Below are positions 16,159 to 23,668 of a stretch of 40,484 nt of DNA, in pieces. The position numbers and the translations under genes are program-made. The stretch is from Nonomuraea sp. PA05. GTDB lineage: Bacteria > Actinomycetota > Actinomycetes > Streptosporangiales > Streptosporangiaceae. The notes beneath the pieces were generated by a model. That model did not search any database. It was not told the origin of the DNA and saw only the letters and a list, made by a program, of their open reading frames with translations. The first letter of the stretch is position 1, and each line of letters opens with the position of its first letter. Location of the stretch: contig NZ_VSEY01000076.1 of the NCBI RefSeq assembly GCF_008086045.1, forward strand, positions 1-40,484, given 5' to 3'.

Positions 16159-16268
16159 CGCGCACATCGTGGCGGGCAGGCGCACGCACTGTGGCGGCGC
16201 ACGCACTGTGGCGGCGCACGCACTGTGGCGGCGCACGCACTGTGGCGGCGGGCGTACATCGTGGCGGC
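16159..16268. repeat. Tandem array of a 17-bp unit
   Basis: Four perfect copies of CGCACGCACTGTGGCGG at 16181-16197, 16198-16214, 16215-16231 and 16232-16248, flanked by degenerate copies (…CACATCGTGGCGG at about 16159-16177 and 16249-16268). The period is not a multiple of three and every frame is disturbed, so it is non-coding. It lies between the convergent ArsR-SRPBCC and recombinase genes; the other 270 nt of this gap hold nothing else I recognise. Confidence 0.85.
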
Positions 16269-16373
16269 GGTGCGCCTGCTCCAGGGCGGCGCGCCGGCGT
16301 GGAAGGTCCTGGGACGGCCGCGCCAAGGCGGCCCGCCCCGGCATCGTAGGGGTGCGGATGCGGCGCGACGCGC

Positions 16374-17480
16374 TCAGGGGCGGCCGCGCAGCAGCGGATG
16401 CGACCGCATCGCCACCTCCAGCTCACCCGGCAGCTCATCCCGATACCGGCCCAGCGTCGACAGATCGCTGTGCCCCAGCACCCGCCGCACCGCGTCCATG
16501 TCCACCGCGTCCGCCAGCAGATGCGTCGCCGTCGTGTGCCGCAGCCCGTGCGGCGTCACCGACCGCCGCTGATCCGGATCCACCGCCCGCTGCACCCGGT
16601 CGATCACCGCCTGCACGTCCCCCCGCGCCAGCCGACGCCCCCGCCACGACAGCAGCAGCGCCTTCTCGCCCGCCGCGCCGGCCATCTCCGGCCGGCCCCG
16701 CTCCAGGTAGGCCTGCAGCACCCGCGCCACGTCATCCGGCAACGGCACGTCCCGCGTACGGCCGCCCTTGCCGAAGATCCGCCAGTAACGCACGCCGTCG
16801 TTGGTGAAGAAGTCCTCGACGTTCGCCCGCACCAGCTCCGAGACCCGCGGCCCCACCGTCGCCAGCAGCAGCACGATCACCGCGTCCCGCGCCTCCGTAC
16901 GCTGATCGCGCCGCTTACCGGACGGCGCCGCAGTCTCCGGGAGCGTCTGGGCCGCCCCGATCAGCCCCTGGGCCTGCTCACGGGTCAGCGCCCGCCGCTC
17001 GGCCCGCAGCCCGCCCCGTTCCCGCGCCGTCACCGTGGAGGCCGTCATCGGGTTGAGCTGCACCCAGCCCGCCAGCGCCGCGTGCTTGAACAACGCCGAG
17101 ATGGAGCGGCGGAAACGCGCCTGCGACGACGGCGACTGGCCCGCCCGCTCCCCGGCGTCCCGGCCGTCGCGGCCATCCCTGCCGGGGGAGGAGCCGGTGG
17201 GGGAGGAGCGGCCGTCCGGTTTGCGGGCGAAGGCCAGCAGGATCGCGTCCACGTCCGCGCCGGAGAGATCGTCGAGCACCACCTGCTCGCCGGCCAGCTC
17301 CACGAGCGTGGCCACGTCCCGCGCGTACACCTCCGCCGTCGCCGGCGACAACGCGCCCGTCAGGGTCTTGGCCCGCACCAGCTCCACATACCGGTCCGCC
17401 GCCTCCGCCACCGTCACCCGGTCCAGCTCCGCAGGCCGCACCCGCCGCCCCTTCCTCACCGCATGCAACGACAACCGCAC
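16374..17480 (-). CDS. Tyrosine recombinase (XerC/D-like integrase)
   Basis: Encodes 368 aa from GTG 17480 (AGGA about 8 nt upstream); the frame is open to 17540. The N-terminal SAM-like core-binding domain (about 20-160) contains a Ser/Gly/Arg-rich insert (DGRSSPTGSSPGRDGRDGRD). The catalytic domain has all key residues: Arg in GPRVSELVR, Lys in FGKGGRTRDVPLP, HGLRHTTATHLL (H-x-x-R), His in LGHSDLSTLGRYRDE, and the nucleophile Tyr in GRY. It is a functional-looking recombinase without visible phage neighbours or excisionase. It lies on the same strand and downstream of the hypX/HTH-murA operon, separated by a GC-rich repeat. It could be a domesticated enzyme or a remnant of a mobile element; no attachment-site duplication was found. 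Confidence 0.9.
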   Translation of the reverse strand: MRLSLHAVRKGRRVRPAELDRVTVAEAADRYVELVRAKTLTGALSPATAEVYARDVATLVELAGEQVVLDDLSGADVDAILLAFARKPDGRSSPTGSSPGRDGRDGRDAGERAGQSPSSQARFRRSISALFKHAALAGWVQLNPMTASTVTARERGGLRAERRALTREQAQGLIGAAQTLPETAAPSGKRRDQRTEARDAVIVLLLATVGPRVSELVRANVEDFFTNDGVRYWRIFGKGGRTRDVPLPDDVARVLQAYLERGRPEMAGAAGEKALLLSWRGRRLARGDVQAVIDRVQRAVDPDQRRSVTPHGLRHTTATHLLADAVDMDAVRRVLGHSDLSTLGRYRDELPGELEVAMRSHPLLRGRP

Positions 17481-17542
17481 GCAACGGTCCTGGAACGACG
17501 GTAGCGGCCCGCACCGACAAAAACCCGACCGGCGAAGCACTT

Positions 17543-17643
17543 GCCCGGCCGAAGCCCGACCGGCCGGAAGCCCCGGTCAGAAACCTCCGGCCGGAAACCC
17601 CGGCCGGAAGACCAAGCCCCGGCCGGAAGCCCCGGCCGGCCCG
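17543..17643. repeat. CCGGCCGGAAG repeat cluster between murA-like and recombinase genes
   Basis: The 100-nt gap is built from about six copies of a (CC)CCGGCCGGAAGCC-like unit, with GGCCGG self-complementary in each. On RNA it could fold into alternative hairpins. It may act as a terminator for the upstream operon (transcribed right to left) or simply be a slippage repeat. Confidence 0.6.
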
Positions 17644-17647
17644 GCGG

Positions 17648-19186
17648 TCAGATGTCGCGGAAGGTCTCGATGCGCGCCCCCAACGCGTTCAACCGCTCAG
17701 CCAGATCCTCATACCCCCGGTTGATCACGTAAACGTTACGCAGCACCGACGTCCCCTCGGCCGCCATCATCGCCAGCAGCACCACCACCGCCGGCCGCAA
17801 CGCCGGCGGGCACATCATCTCCGCGCTGCGCCACCGCGTCGGCCCCTCCACCAGCACCCGATGCGGATCCAGCAGCTTCACCGACGCCCCCAGCCGCGTC
17901 AGCTCCGTCAGATAGATCGCCCGGTTGTCGTACACCCAGTCATGGATCAGCGTCGACCCCTGCGCCGAAGCCGCGATCGCCGCGAAGAACGGCACGTTGT
18001 CGATGTTCAGCCCCGGGAACGGCATCGGATGGATCTTGTCGATGGGGGAGACCAGCTTCGACGGCCGCACCGTCAGATCCACCAGCCGCGTTCGCCCGTT
18101 CGCCGCCGGATACTCCCGCCCCCGGTCGTGATCCAGCCCCATCTCCTCCAGCACCGCCAGCTCGATCTCCAGGAACTCCACCGGAACCCTGCAGATCGTC
18201 AGCTCCGACGACGTCACCACCGCCGCCGCCAGCAGGCTCATCGCCTCCACCGGATCCTCGGAAGGGGAGTAGTCGACGTCCCGCTCGATCTGCGCCAGCC
18301 CGTGCACGGTCAGCGTCGTCGTCCCGATGCCCTCCACCCGCACCCCGAGCTGCTCCAGGAAGAAGCACAGGTCCTGCACCATGTAGTTGGACGAGGCGTT
18401 GCGGATCACCGTCACCCCGTCGTGCCGCGCCGCCGCCAGCAACGCGTTCTCCGTGACCGTGTCGCCCCGCTCGGTCAGCACGATCGGCCGCGACGGAGAC
18501 ACCGCCCGGTCCACCCGCGCGTGATAGAACCCGCCCGTCGCCGTGATGTCCAGCCCGAAGTGCCGCAGCGCCGACATGTGCGGCTGCACCGTACGGGTAC
18601 CCAGGTCACAGCCGCCCGCGTACGGGATCTGGAACTGCTCCGTGCGGTGCATCAGCGGACCCAGGAACATGATCACGCTCCTGGTCCTGCGCGCCGCCTC
18701 GGTGTCCATCGCCTCCAGCTCCAGCCGGGACGGCGGCACGATCTCCAGATCGCTGCCCTCGTTGATCCACCGCGCCCGCACCCCGATGGAGGCCAGCACC
18801 TCCAGGATCCGGTACACCTCCTCGATCCGCGCCACCTTCCGCAAGATGGTGCGCCCCGAGTTCAGCAGCGACGCGCACAGCAGCGCCACACACGCGTTCT
18901 TCGACGTCTTGACGTCGATGCTGCCCGAAAGCCGGCGACCGCCCACCACCCGCAGATGCATCGGCCCCGCGTAACCGAGCGAGACGATCTCACTGTCGAG
19001 CGCCTCACCGATCCGCGCGATCATCTCAAGACTGATGTTCTGGTTACCGCGCTCGATGCGGTTGACCGCGCTCTGACTCGTCGCCAGCGCGTCGGCCAGC
19101 TGCAGCTGTGTCCATCCACGATGCTGGCGCGCATCCCGGATCAGCCGGCCGATCCGCACAAGATAATCATCTGCCACAACACGCAA
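17648..19186 (-). CDS. MurA-like enolpyruvyl transferase with N-terminal XRE helix-turn-helix
   Basis: Encodes 512 aa from TTG 19186 (GTG 19177 is an in-frame alternative). Residues about 8-68 are an Xre HTH (RIGRLIRDARQHRGWTQLQL, SQSAVNRIERGNQNISLEMI). From about 77 it is a full EPSP/MurA-fold enzyme: KTSKNACVALLCASLL (Lys-Asn equal to K22-N23 of E. coli MurA), AGGCDLGTR with Cys193 equal to the PEP-binding Cys115 and Arg equal to R120, GLNIDN with Asp equal to D305, and the C-terminal INRGYEDLAERLNALGARIE. So the enzyme should transfer enolpyruvate to UDP-GlcNAc or a related nucleotide sugar. The HTH suggests it also binds DNA. It starts 7 nt after the hypX-like stop, in one operon. It is unlikely to be the housekeeping MurA. 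Confidence 0.88.
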   Translation of the reverse strand: MRVVADDYLVRIGRLIRDARQHRGWTQLQLADALATSQSAVNRIERGNQNISLEMIARIGEALDSEIVSLGYAGPMHLRVVGGRRLSGSIDVKTSKNACVALLCASLLNSGRTILRKVARIEEVYRILEVLASIGVRARWINEGSDLEIVPPSRLELEAMDTEAARRTRSVIMFLGPLMHRTEQFQIPYAGGCDLGTRTVQPHMSALRHFGLDITATGGFYHARVDRAVSPSRPIVLTERGDTVTENALLAAARHDGVTVIRNASSNYMVQDLCFFLEQLGVRVEGIGTTTLTVHGLAQIERDVDYSPSEDPVEAMSLLAAAVVTSSELTICRVPVEFLEIELAVLEEMGLDHDRGREYPAANGRTRLVDLTVRPSKLVSPIDKIHPMPFPGLNIDNVPFFAAIAASAQGSTLIHDWVYDNRAIYLTELTRLGASVKLLDPHRVLVEGPTRWRSAEMMCPPALRPAVVVLLAMMAAEGTSVLRNVYVINRGYEDLAERLNALGARIETFRDI

Positions 19187-19190
19187 CCAT

Positions 19191-19206
19191 ATCTCACATA
19201 TGAGAT
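19191..19206. promoter_or_regulatory. Inverted repeat ATCTCA-CATA-TGAGAT at the gene junction
   Basis: The 16-bp near-palindrome ATCTCACATATGAGAT covers the last codons of the hypX-like gene and ends 4 nt before the TTG start of the HTH-MurA gene. It is AT-rich compared with its surroundings. It could be the binding site of the HTH domain encoded just downstream, or an RNA element limiting translation of the second gene. Confidence 0.5.
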
Positions 19207-20924
19207 GCAGCAGCGCCAGAGGCCGCCGACGCGCCGGACAACTCCCGATGCCGCGCCAAACGCTCCGGCGTCGAAGCCGCCTTCACCTTCCGCACGAACT
19301 CCCGCCGCGCCAGACGGAACCCGCTGCGGTCGTCGAACATGTCCCGGCTCATCTCCGCAAGCTCCTCGGCCCGGTAAGCATCCAGCGGCTTACGCCGCTC
19401 ATCGACCTCACGAACCTGCCGCCTGCCCGCCAGCAACCGATCGTAACCCGGATCCGCCGCCAGCCGCTCCGCGTACTCCAGCACCCGCCGCTCGAAATCC
19501 AGCCGCGACCCCGGCAACGCCTTGTCCGCCAGCCCGCACTCCACCGCCTCGGCCGCCCCCAACGGCAACGCCTCCTGCGTCAGCCGCCGCGCATGCTCCG
19601 CACCCACCCGGCGCGCCAGCACATACGTCCAGTACTCACTGCCGAACAACCCCATCGTCCGGTAATGCGGATTCAGCACCACCGAATCCCGCACGATCAC
19701 CCGATCGGCGCCCAGCCCCATCATCACCCCGCCCGCACCCGCGTTCCCCCCGATCGACGTCACCACCAGCTGACCCGTGCAGTCCACGATCTCCCGGCAC
19801 ACCGCGTTCATCGCGTTGATGTTCATCCACGCCTCCAGCTCCGCATGCCGCGCCGCCTCGATCACGTTCAGATGAATGCCGTTGGAGAACACCTCACCAC
19901 CCCGCACCACCAGCACCCGCGTGTCCTGCGCCACCGCGTACCGCAACGCCGAGGCCAGCCGCCGGCACTGCTCCGTCGACATCGCCCCGTTGTAGAAGTC
20001 GAAACTCACCACCCCCACCCCCTCACTGCGGTCATAGGTGATCTCGCTGTACCCCGACCGCTGCGGCACGTCCGCCACCAGATCACCCAGCACCATCGCC
20101 GCCGGCAGCTTCACCGCCCCCTCCTGCTCCAGCCGCAGATGACCCACCCACACCGACCCGTCCCCGCTGCTCACCAGCACCGCACCCTCACGCCGCGCCA
20201 CCACCTGCCCCGGCACCCCTGCCAGCTCCGACAGGTCCGCCAGCTCCCCAGGCTCCGGACCCCGATACACGTCGAACACCCGCACCGGCAGATCACACAA
20301 CGACACCCGCCCGCCCGGAGCCCCGTCAGCCGCCCGCACCCGCCGCAGAATGTCCTCCGTCGGCTCCGACCACGAGAACTCCCGGTCAGCGTGCCGCATC
20401 GCCCGCCGCAACCGCCCCCGCACCTCCGGCGCCCGGTAGTCCAGCGGCGCCGGCACGAACGACGCGTCACCCGCCTTCGCCGCCACCTCCACCACCAGCT
20501 CCGCCGCCGCCTGCGCCACCGGCCCGTTGTACAGCGCCGACTTACGCGGAGCCTCCGGCGGCATCGCGAACGTCCGGAACCCCCAGATCGGGCCCGCGTC
20601 CATCTCCTCGACCGCCTGCAGCGCCGTCACCCCCCACTCCGCCTCACCGTCGGCGATCGCCCAGTCCAGCGACGAGGGCCCCCGGTCGCCGGGCGGCCCC
20701 GGGTGGACGATCACGGTGCGGTAGGCCCGCCACAACGCCGACGGCACCCGCTCCTTCAGGAACGGGCAGATGACGAGGTCCGGCTTGGCCAGCTCGGCCG
20801 CCTCCACCATGACCTCCGCCGACAGGGCCAGCTCGACCGAAACCTCGTGACCGGCGCGGCGCAGCTCCAGCCACGCGCGCTGGGTCAGACCGTTGAAGGA
20901 GGAGCAGAGCAGCAGGATACGCAA
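19194..20924 (-). CDS. hypX: HypX-like two-domain protein (formyltransferase plus enoyl-CoA hydratase fold)
   Basis: Encodes 576 aa from TTG 20924 (GAAAGAAG upstream), which starts directly on the conserved LRILLLCSSFNGLTQRAWLEL. The N-terminal half (1-200) is a formyltransferase-like fold with VIVHPGPPGDRGPSSLDWAI and EEMDAGPIWG; a linker domain spans about 200-300. The C-terminal half (from about 325) is crotonase-like with LVVRGGEVFSNGIHLN, IGGNAGAGGVMMGLGAD and the HypX signature LNPHYRTMGLFGSEYWTY. In aerobic hydrogen oxidisers HypX makes CO for the NiFe-hydrogenase centre from formyl-tetrahydrofolate through formyl-CoA. No hydrogenase or other hyp gene is in this window. The length matches HypX (about 540-580). 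It leads an operon with the HTH-MurA gene. Confidence 0.87.
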   Translation of the reverse strand: MRILLLCSSFNGLTQRAWLELRRAGHEVSVELALSAEVMVEAAELAKPDLVICPFLKERVPSALWRAYRTVIVHPGPPGDRGPSSLDWAIADGEAEWGVTALQAVEEMDAGPIWGFRTFAMPPEAPRKSALYNGPVAQAAAELVVEVAAKAGDASFVPAPLDYRAPEVRGRLRRAMRHADREFSWSEPTEDILRRVRAADGAPGGRVSLCDLPVRVFDVYRGPEPGELADLSELAGVPGQVVARREGAVLVSSGDGSVWVGHLRLEQEGAVKLPAAMVLGDLVADVPQRSGYSEITYDRSEGVGVVSFDFYNGAMSTEQCRRLASALRYAVAQDTRVLVVRGGEVFSNGIHLNVIEAARHAELEAWMNINAMNAVCREIVDCTGQLVVTSIGGNAGAGGVMMGLGADRVIVRDSVVLNPHYRTMGLFGSEYWTYVLARRVGAEHARRLTQEALPLGAAEAVECGLADKALPGSRLDFERRVLEYAERLAADPGYDRLLAGRRQVREVDERRKPLDAYRAEELAEMSRDMFDDRSGFRLARREFVRKVKAASTPERLARHRELSGASAASGAAASHM

Positions 20925-21406
20925 CGCGGTACTTCTTTCAGCACGACAAGGGGGACGGGCAGGGCGGGGGACTACCGGCCGGGCAACGGGCACACCCACG
21001 CGTCACAGCCATTTACGGAAGTCCCATAAGACCCATACATCCCACGATGCTGACACGAAACTTCCACTCTTGGTGACCATTCGCCGCAAAAAACCGCTCT
21101 GACCAGCCCCAATTGACCCGCTTTGCCCGAAAAGATCCTGTCAGGGGGCGGGGGAGAGGGGCCCGGGCGAGGGAGGCAACCCGGACCCCCGTGCGATGAC
21201 CCGGGCCCCGGCTGACCGGAACGCCGCGCCACCACGCACCACCATTTCGCCGACACCCCCAGCATCGCCCCGCACCGCCCGTCCGCAGGTCACGGCCAGG
21301 ACAGGAGTGCGCGACGGCCCCTTGGCACAACCCGCCGCAACGGTGATCCAAACCCGCCGTCCCGCCACGTGATCGCTCCCGCAGAACCGGACTCCAAGGA
21401 GGTAAA
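20925..21406. other. Long upstream region of the hypX-like operon
   Basis: A region of about 480 nt. The part next to the gene (20990-21130) is relatively AT-rich and holds runs such as GCGGTTTTTTGCGGCG and a repeated ATGGGTCTTATGGG on the - strand, consistent with a promoter and operators, but no clear -35/-10 pair can be picked. The 21140-21370 part is very GC-rich and shows no gene. Confidence 0.35.
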
Positions 21407-21454
21407 GTGACGTTATTGCCTATACCAGACAGAATCCACCTTCTGTTCGGTTAG
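21395..21454 (+). other. Possible 15-residue leader peptide with strong Shine-Dalgarno
   Basis: AAGGAGGT (21396-21403) is followed 3 nt later by GTG 21407 and a short frame MTLLPIPDRIHLLFG ending at TAG 21452-21454. Inside and after it runs an imperfect inverted repeat (GCCTA...AGACAGAA / TTCTGT...TAGGC, 21418-21455). There is no + strand gene downstream, since the P450 lies on the opposite strand. It may be a fragment of a lost gene, a true small ORF, or chance; the hairpin may terminate the P450 transcript. Confidence 0.3.
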
Positions 21455-21477
21455 GCATATTTACCGTCAAGAGCCGG

Positions 21478-22728
21478 TCACGTGAGGGAGTAGCGGATCG
21501 GCAGCCGCTTCAACCCGCCCACGAACGTCGTCGCCGTCCACGCCGGCTCACCGTCCAGCTCCACCCGCGCCAGCCGGGGCAGCAGCTCCTCGAACAACGC
21601 CGCCGCCTGCATCCGCGCCAGGGCCGCGCCCAGGCAGAAGTGCACCCCGAACCCGAACGCCAGATGCCGGTTCGGCTCCCGCCCGGCGTCGAAGGCGAAC
21701 GGCTGCCCGAACACGTCCTCGTCGCGGTTGGCCGACGGGTAGGACAGCAGCACCGACTCGCCCTTGCCGATCGGGACGCCGCGCACGCTGGTGTCGGCGG
21801 CGGCGGTGCGCATGAACGACTTGACGGGGCTGACCCAGCGGATCATCTCCTCGACGGCCGCCGGCAGCAGGGCGGGGTCGTCGCGCAGCCGCTGGAGCTG
21901 TGCGGGGTGGCGGATGAGGGCTTCGAGGCCGCCGGCGATGGTGGAGCTGGTGGTGTCGTGGCCGGCGGTGGCGATGAGGATGTAGTAGGAGGCGGCGGTG
22001 CCCTCGTCGAGGAGTTCGCCGTCGATGCGGGCGCCTGCGATGCGGGAGGCGAGGTCGCCAGTGGGGTGGGCGCGGCGGGAGGCGGTGAGGTGGTGGAAGT
22101 AGGCGAAGAGGTCTTCCAGGACGCCGGTGTGGTCGCGGGGGGTGCCGGTGCCGCGTCCGGTGTCCTGGTCGTCGTGGCCGAAGAGCTGCTGGGTGAGCTG
22201 CAGCATGCGGGGGAAGTCGGATTCGGGCAGGCCGAGGAGGGCGAGGATGACGTGCAGGGGGTAGCCGGCGGCGATGTCCCGGGCGAAGTCGCAGGTGGTG
22301 CCGTGTTCGGCCATGAGGTCGACGTGGCGGCGGGCCAGGTGGCGGATGCGGGTGTGCAGGGTGCGCATGGCGGCGGGGCGGAAGTGGTCGGCGGCGACGG
22401 CGCGCAGGGGGCGGTGGTGGGGTTCGTCGAGGTGGACGATGCTGGTGAGGGCTTTGCCTTGGTTGCGGCGGGTGTGCAGGGCGTGGTCGAGGGCGGCGGT
22501 GCGCAGGACGGGGCGGGGGGCGTTGAGCCAGAGGGTGTGGTCGCGTTCGACGGTGAGGATGTCGTGGTGGCGGGTCAGGGCCCAGAAGGGGGTGTAGCCG
22601 GGTCTGTCGACGTGGTGGACGGGTTCGTGGTGGCGCAGGAGGGACAGGGCGGTGTGGAGGTGGTGTTCGTCGGTGTAGGTGGCGGGGGTGGCCAGGGCGT
22701 GGCCTGCCTGGGTGAGGGTCATGGGCAC
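21478..22728 (-). CDS. Cytochrome P450 (bacterial class I type)
   Basis: Encodes 416 aa from GTG 22728 (GGGAGA 6 nt upstream); ATG 22722 is two codons later and the frame is open to 22797 without a ribosome binding site. Conserved features: the I-helix oxygen-binding AGHDTTS, K-helix EEMIRW (E-x-x-R), PSANRDEDVF, and the heme loop FGFGVHFCLGAALAR with thiolate Cys365. It is a soluble monooxygenase needing ferredoxin and reductase, neither of which is encoded here. The first third is unusually rich in His and Arg. The small membrane-protein gene 22819-23073 lies 90 nt upstream on the same strand. Substrate unknown. Confidence 0.93.
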   Translation of the reverse strand: MPMTLTQAGHALATPATYTDEHHLHTALSLLRHHEPVHHVDRPGYTPFWALTRHHDILTVERDHTLWLNAPRPVLRTAALDHALHTRRNQGKALTSIVHLDEPHHRPLRAVAADHFRPAAMRTLHTRIRHLARRHVDLMAEHGTTCDFARDIAAGYPLHVILALLGLPESDFPRMLQLTQQLFGHDDQDTGRGTGTPRDHTGVLEDLFAYFHHLTASRRAHPTGDLASRIAGARIDGELLDEGTAASYYILIATAGHDTTSSTIAGGLEALIRHPAQLQRLRDDPALLPAAVEEMIRWVSPVKSFMRTAAADTSVRGVPIGKGESVLLSYPSANRDEDVFGQPFAFDAGREPNRHLAFGFGVHFCLGAALARMQAAALFEELLPRLARVELDGEPAWTATTFVGGLKRLPIRYSLT

Positions 22729-22818
22729 GGGTGTCTCCCTGGGCCGTCGGGTGGGTGTGGGGCCAGGGGTGGTGTTCCCGTGGGGGGCGGGGTCCATGCG
22801 GTGCGTTATGACCGGGCG

Positions 22819-23073
22819 TTATAACCGGTTGACGAAGCGTGCTGCGGCGCGCTGGCTCATGCCGGTTTCGCCGCGGACGAGGAAGACGGCTTCTTGTATC
22901 TGGCCGAGTGCTTTGAGTTCGCGGGCCTGGTCGACGAGGTCGACGCTGACGCCGGGCCGGTTGCGTGGGTTTCTGGTGAGTCGGGCGGCCAGGATGATGA
23001 GCCAGATGGCGGCGGCGGTGACGACGGCGGTGAGGGCGATGACGCTGGGTGTGGCGATCTCCAGTGGGGGCAT
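22819..23073 (-). CDS. Small membrane protein with L7/L12-like C-terminal tail
   Basis: Encodes 84 aa. One membrane helix (about 9-32, SVIALTAVVTAAAIWLIILAARL) is followed by a short cytoplasmic segment. Its end, LGQIQEAVFLVRGETGMSQRAAARFVNRL, resembles the ribosomal L7/L12 C-terminal pattern K-x-V-R-x-x-T-G-x-x-x-x-x-A. Such small anchored proteins are common in actinomycetes and have no known function. It is probably co-transcribed with the P450. Confidence 0.7.
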   Translation of the reverse strand: MPPLEIATPSVIALTAVVTAAAIWLIILAARLTRNPRNRPGVSVDLVDQARELKALGQIQEAVFLVRGETGMSQRAAARFVNRL

Positions 23074-23129
23074 GTTGGGGCGTCTTCCCGGGTGTGGGTG
23101 GTTTATGCGGCCCCTTCCACGGTTGCTCG

Positions 23130-23143
23130 ATAATGAACATTAT
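23130..23143. promoter_or_regulatory. AT-rich palindrome ATAATG-AA-CATTAT
   Basis: A 6-bp perfect inverted repeat with a 2-nt centre, in an AT-rich island about 60 bp upstream of the small membrane-protein gene. On the - strand TTGACA (23148-23143) overlaps it, so it may be an operator at the promoter of the membrane-protein/P450 unit. The rest of the 23074-23392 gap shows no gene. Confidence 0.45.
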
Positions 23144-23392
23144 GTCAAGTAGCGGTGATCGGGGCTCCCCTGTGGGTGAAGATTTTTTGGCGGCTGGGGC
23201 GGGGGTTGCGCGGGGTGCTCGTGGGGTGCGGGAGGGCGGCTGAGCGGGGGTTACGCGGTGTCATCGGCTCTGGTGGCGCGGCTCGCGGGGCCGCTGACGG
23301 GTAAGTTGACTTTTCGTTGATTCCCTGTCGTTGGCGGGACGACTGGTTTTAGGGTGGAGCTCCTGCTATTCGCGCCGCGAGAGGAGCAGCAC

Positions 23393-23668
23393 GTGGGGAA
23401 CGAGTCGGTGTTATGCCCGGTGTGTCAGGGGGTTCTGCCCGCTTCCGGTAAGGAGTCGTACACCGCGTTGCGGGGGCGGCTGATCGTGACGAACGGGTAC
23501 TGTGCGGGCGGGTGCGCCGAGCGGCGCGCCGAGATGGAGCAGCAGCAGGCCCAGAGGCAAGCGCAGCAGCAGACGCAGCAGATGGCGCGTCCGCAGGGGC
23601 TCCCCTCCCCTGCTCCGGTGCCGGGCCCTGCGCAGGGCGGGCGTGCGGCGCTGCGGGTGGTGCGTTAG
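23393..23668 (+). CDS. Small Cys-rich protein with a predicted zinc-ribbon-like motif
   Basis: Encodes 91 aa from GTG 23393 with GAGGAG 6 nt upstream; the longer frame from 23354 has no ribosome binding site. CPVC near residue 8 and CAGGC near residue 38 (C-x2-C...C-x3-C) could bind one metal ion. The rest is a Gln-rich stretch (EQQQAQRQAQQQTQQ) and a Pro/Ala tail. Its stop overlaps that of the convergent SnoaL gene by 4 nt. Function unknown. Confidence 0.65.
   Translation: MGNESVLCPVCQGVLPASGKESYTALRGRLIVTNGYCAGGCAERRAEMEQQQAQRQAQQQTQQMARPQGLPSPAPVPGPAQGGRAALRVVR

Noticed and set aside
16159..16268. CRISPR array
   Set aside because: Units are directly adjacent with no spacers and there are no cas genes.
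16095..16349. Repeated RAPPQCVRRHSAC-like translation in the 17-bp array
   Set aside because: The period changes frame at each copy; the peptide repeat is a by-product of non-coding tandem DNA.
21478..23140. 530-residue - strand frame over the P450 gene
   Set aside because: Pro/Arg/His-rich shadow of the P450 coding sequence.
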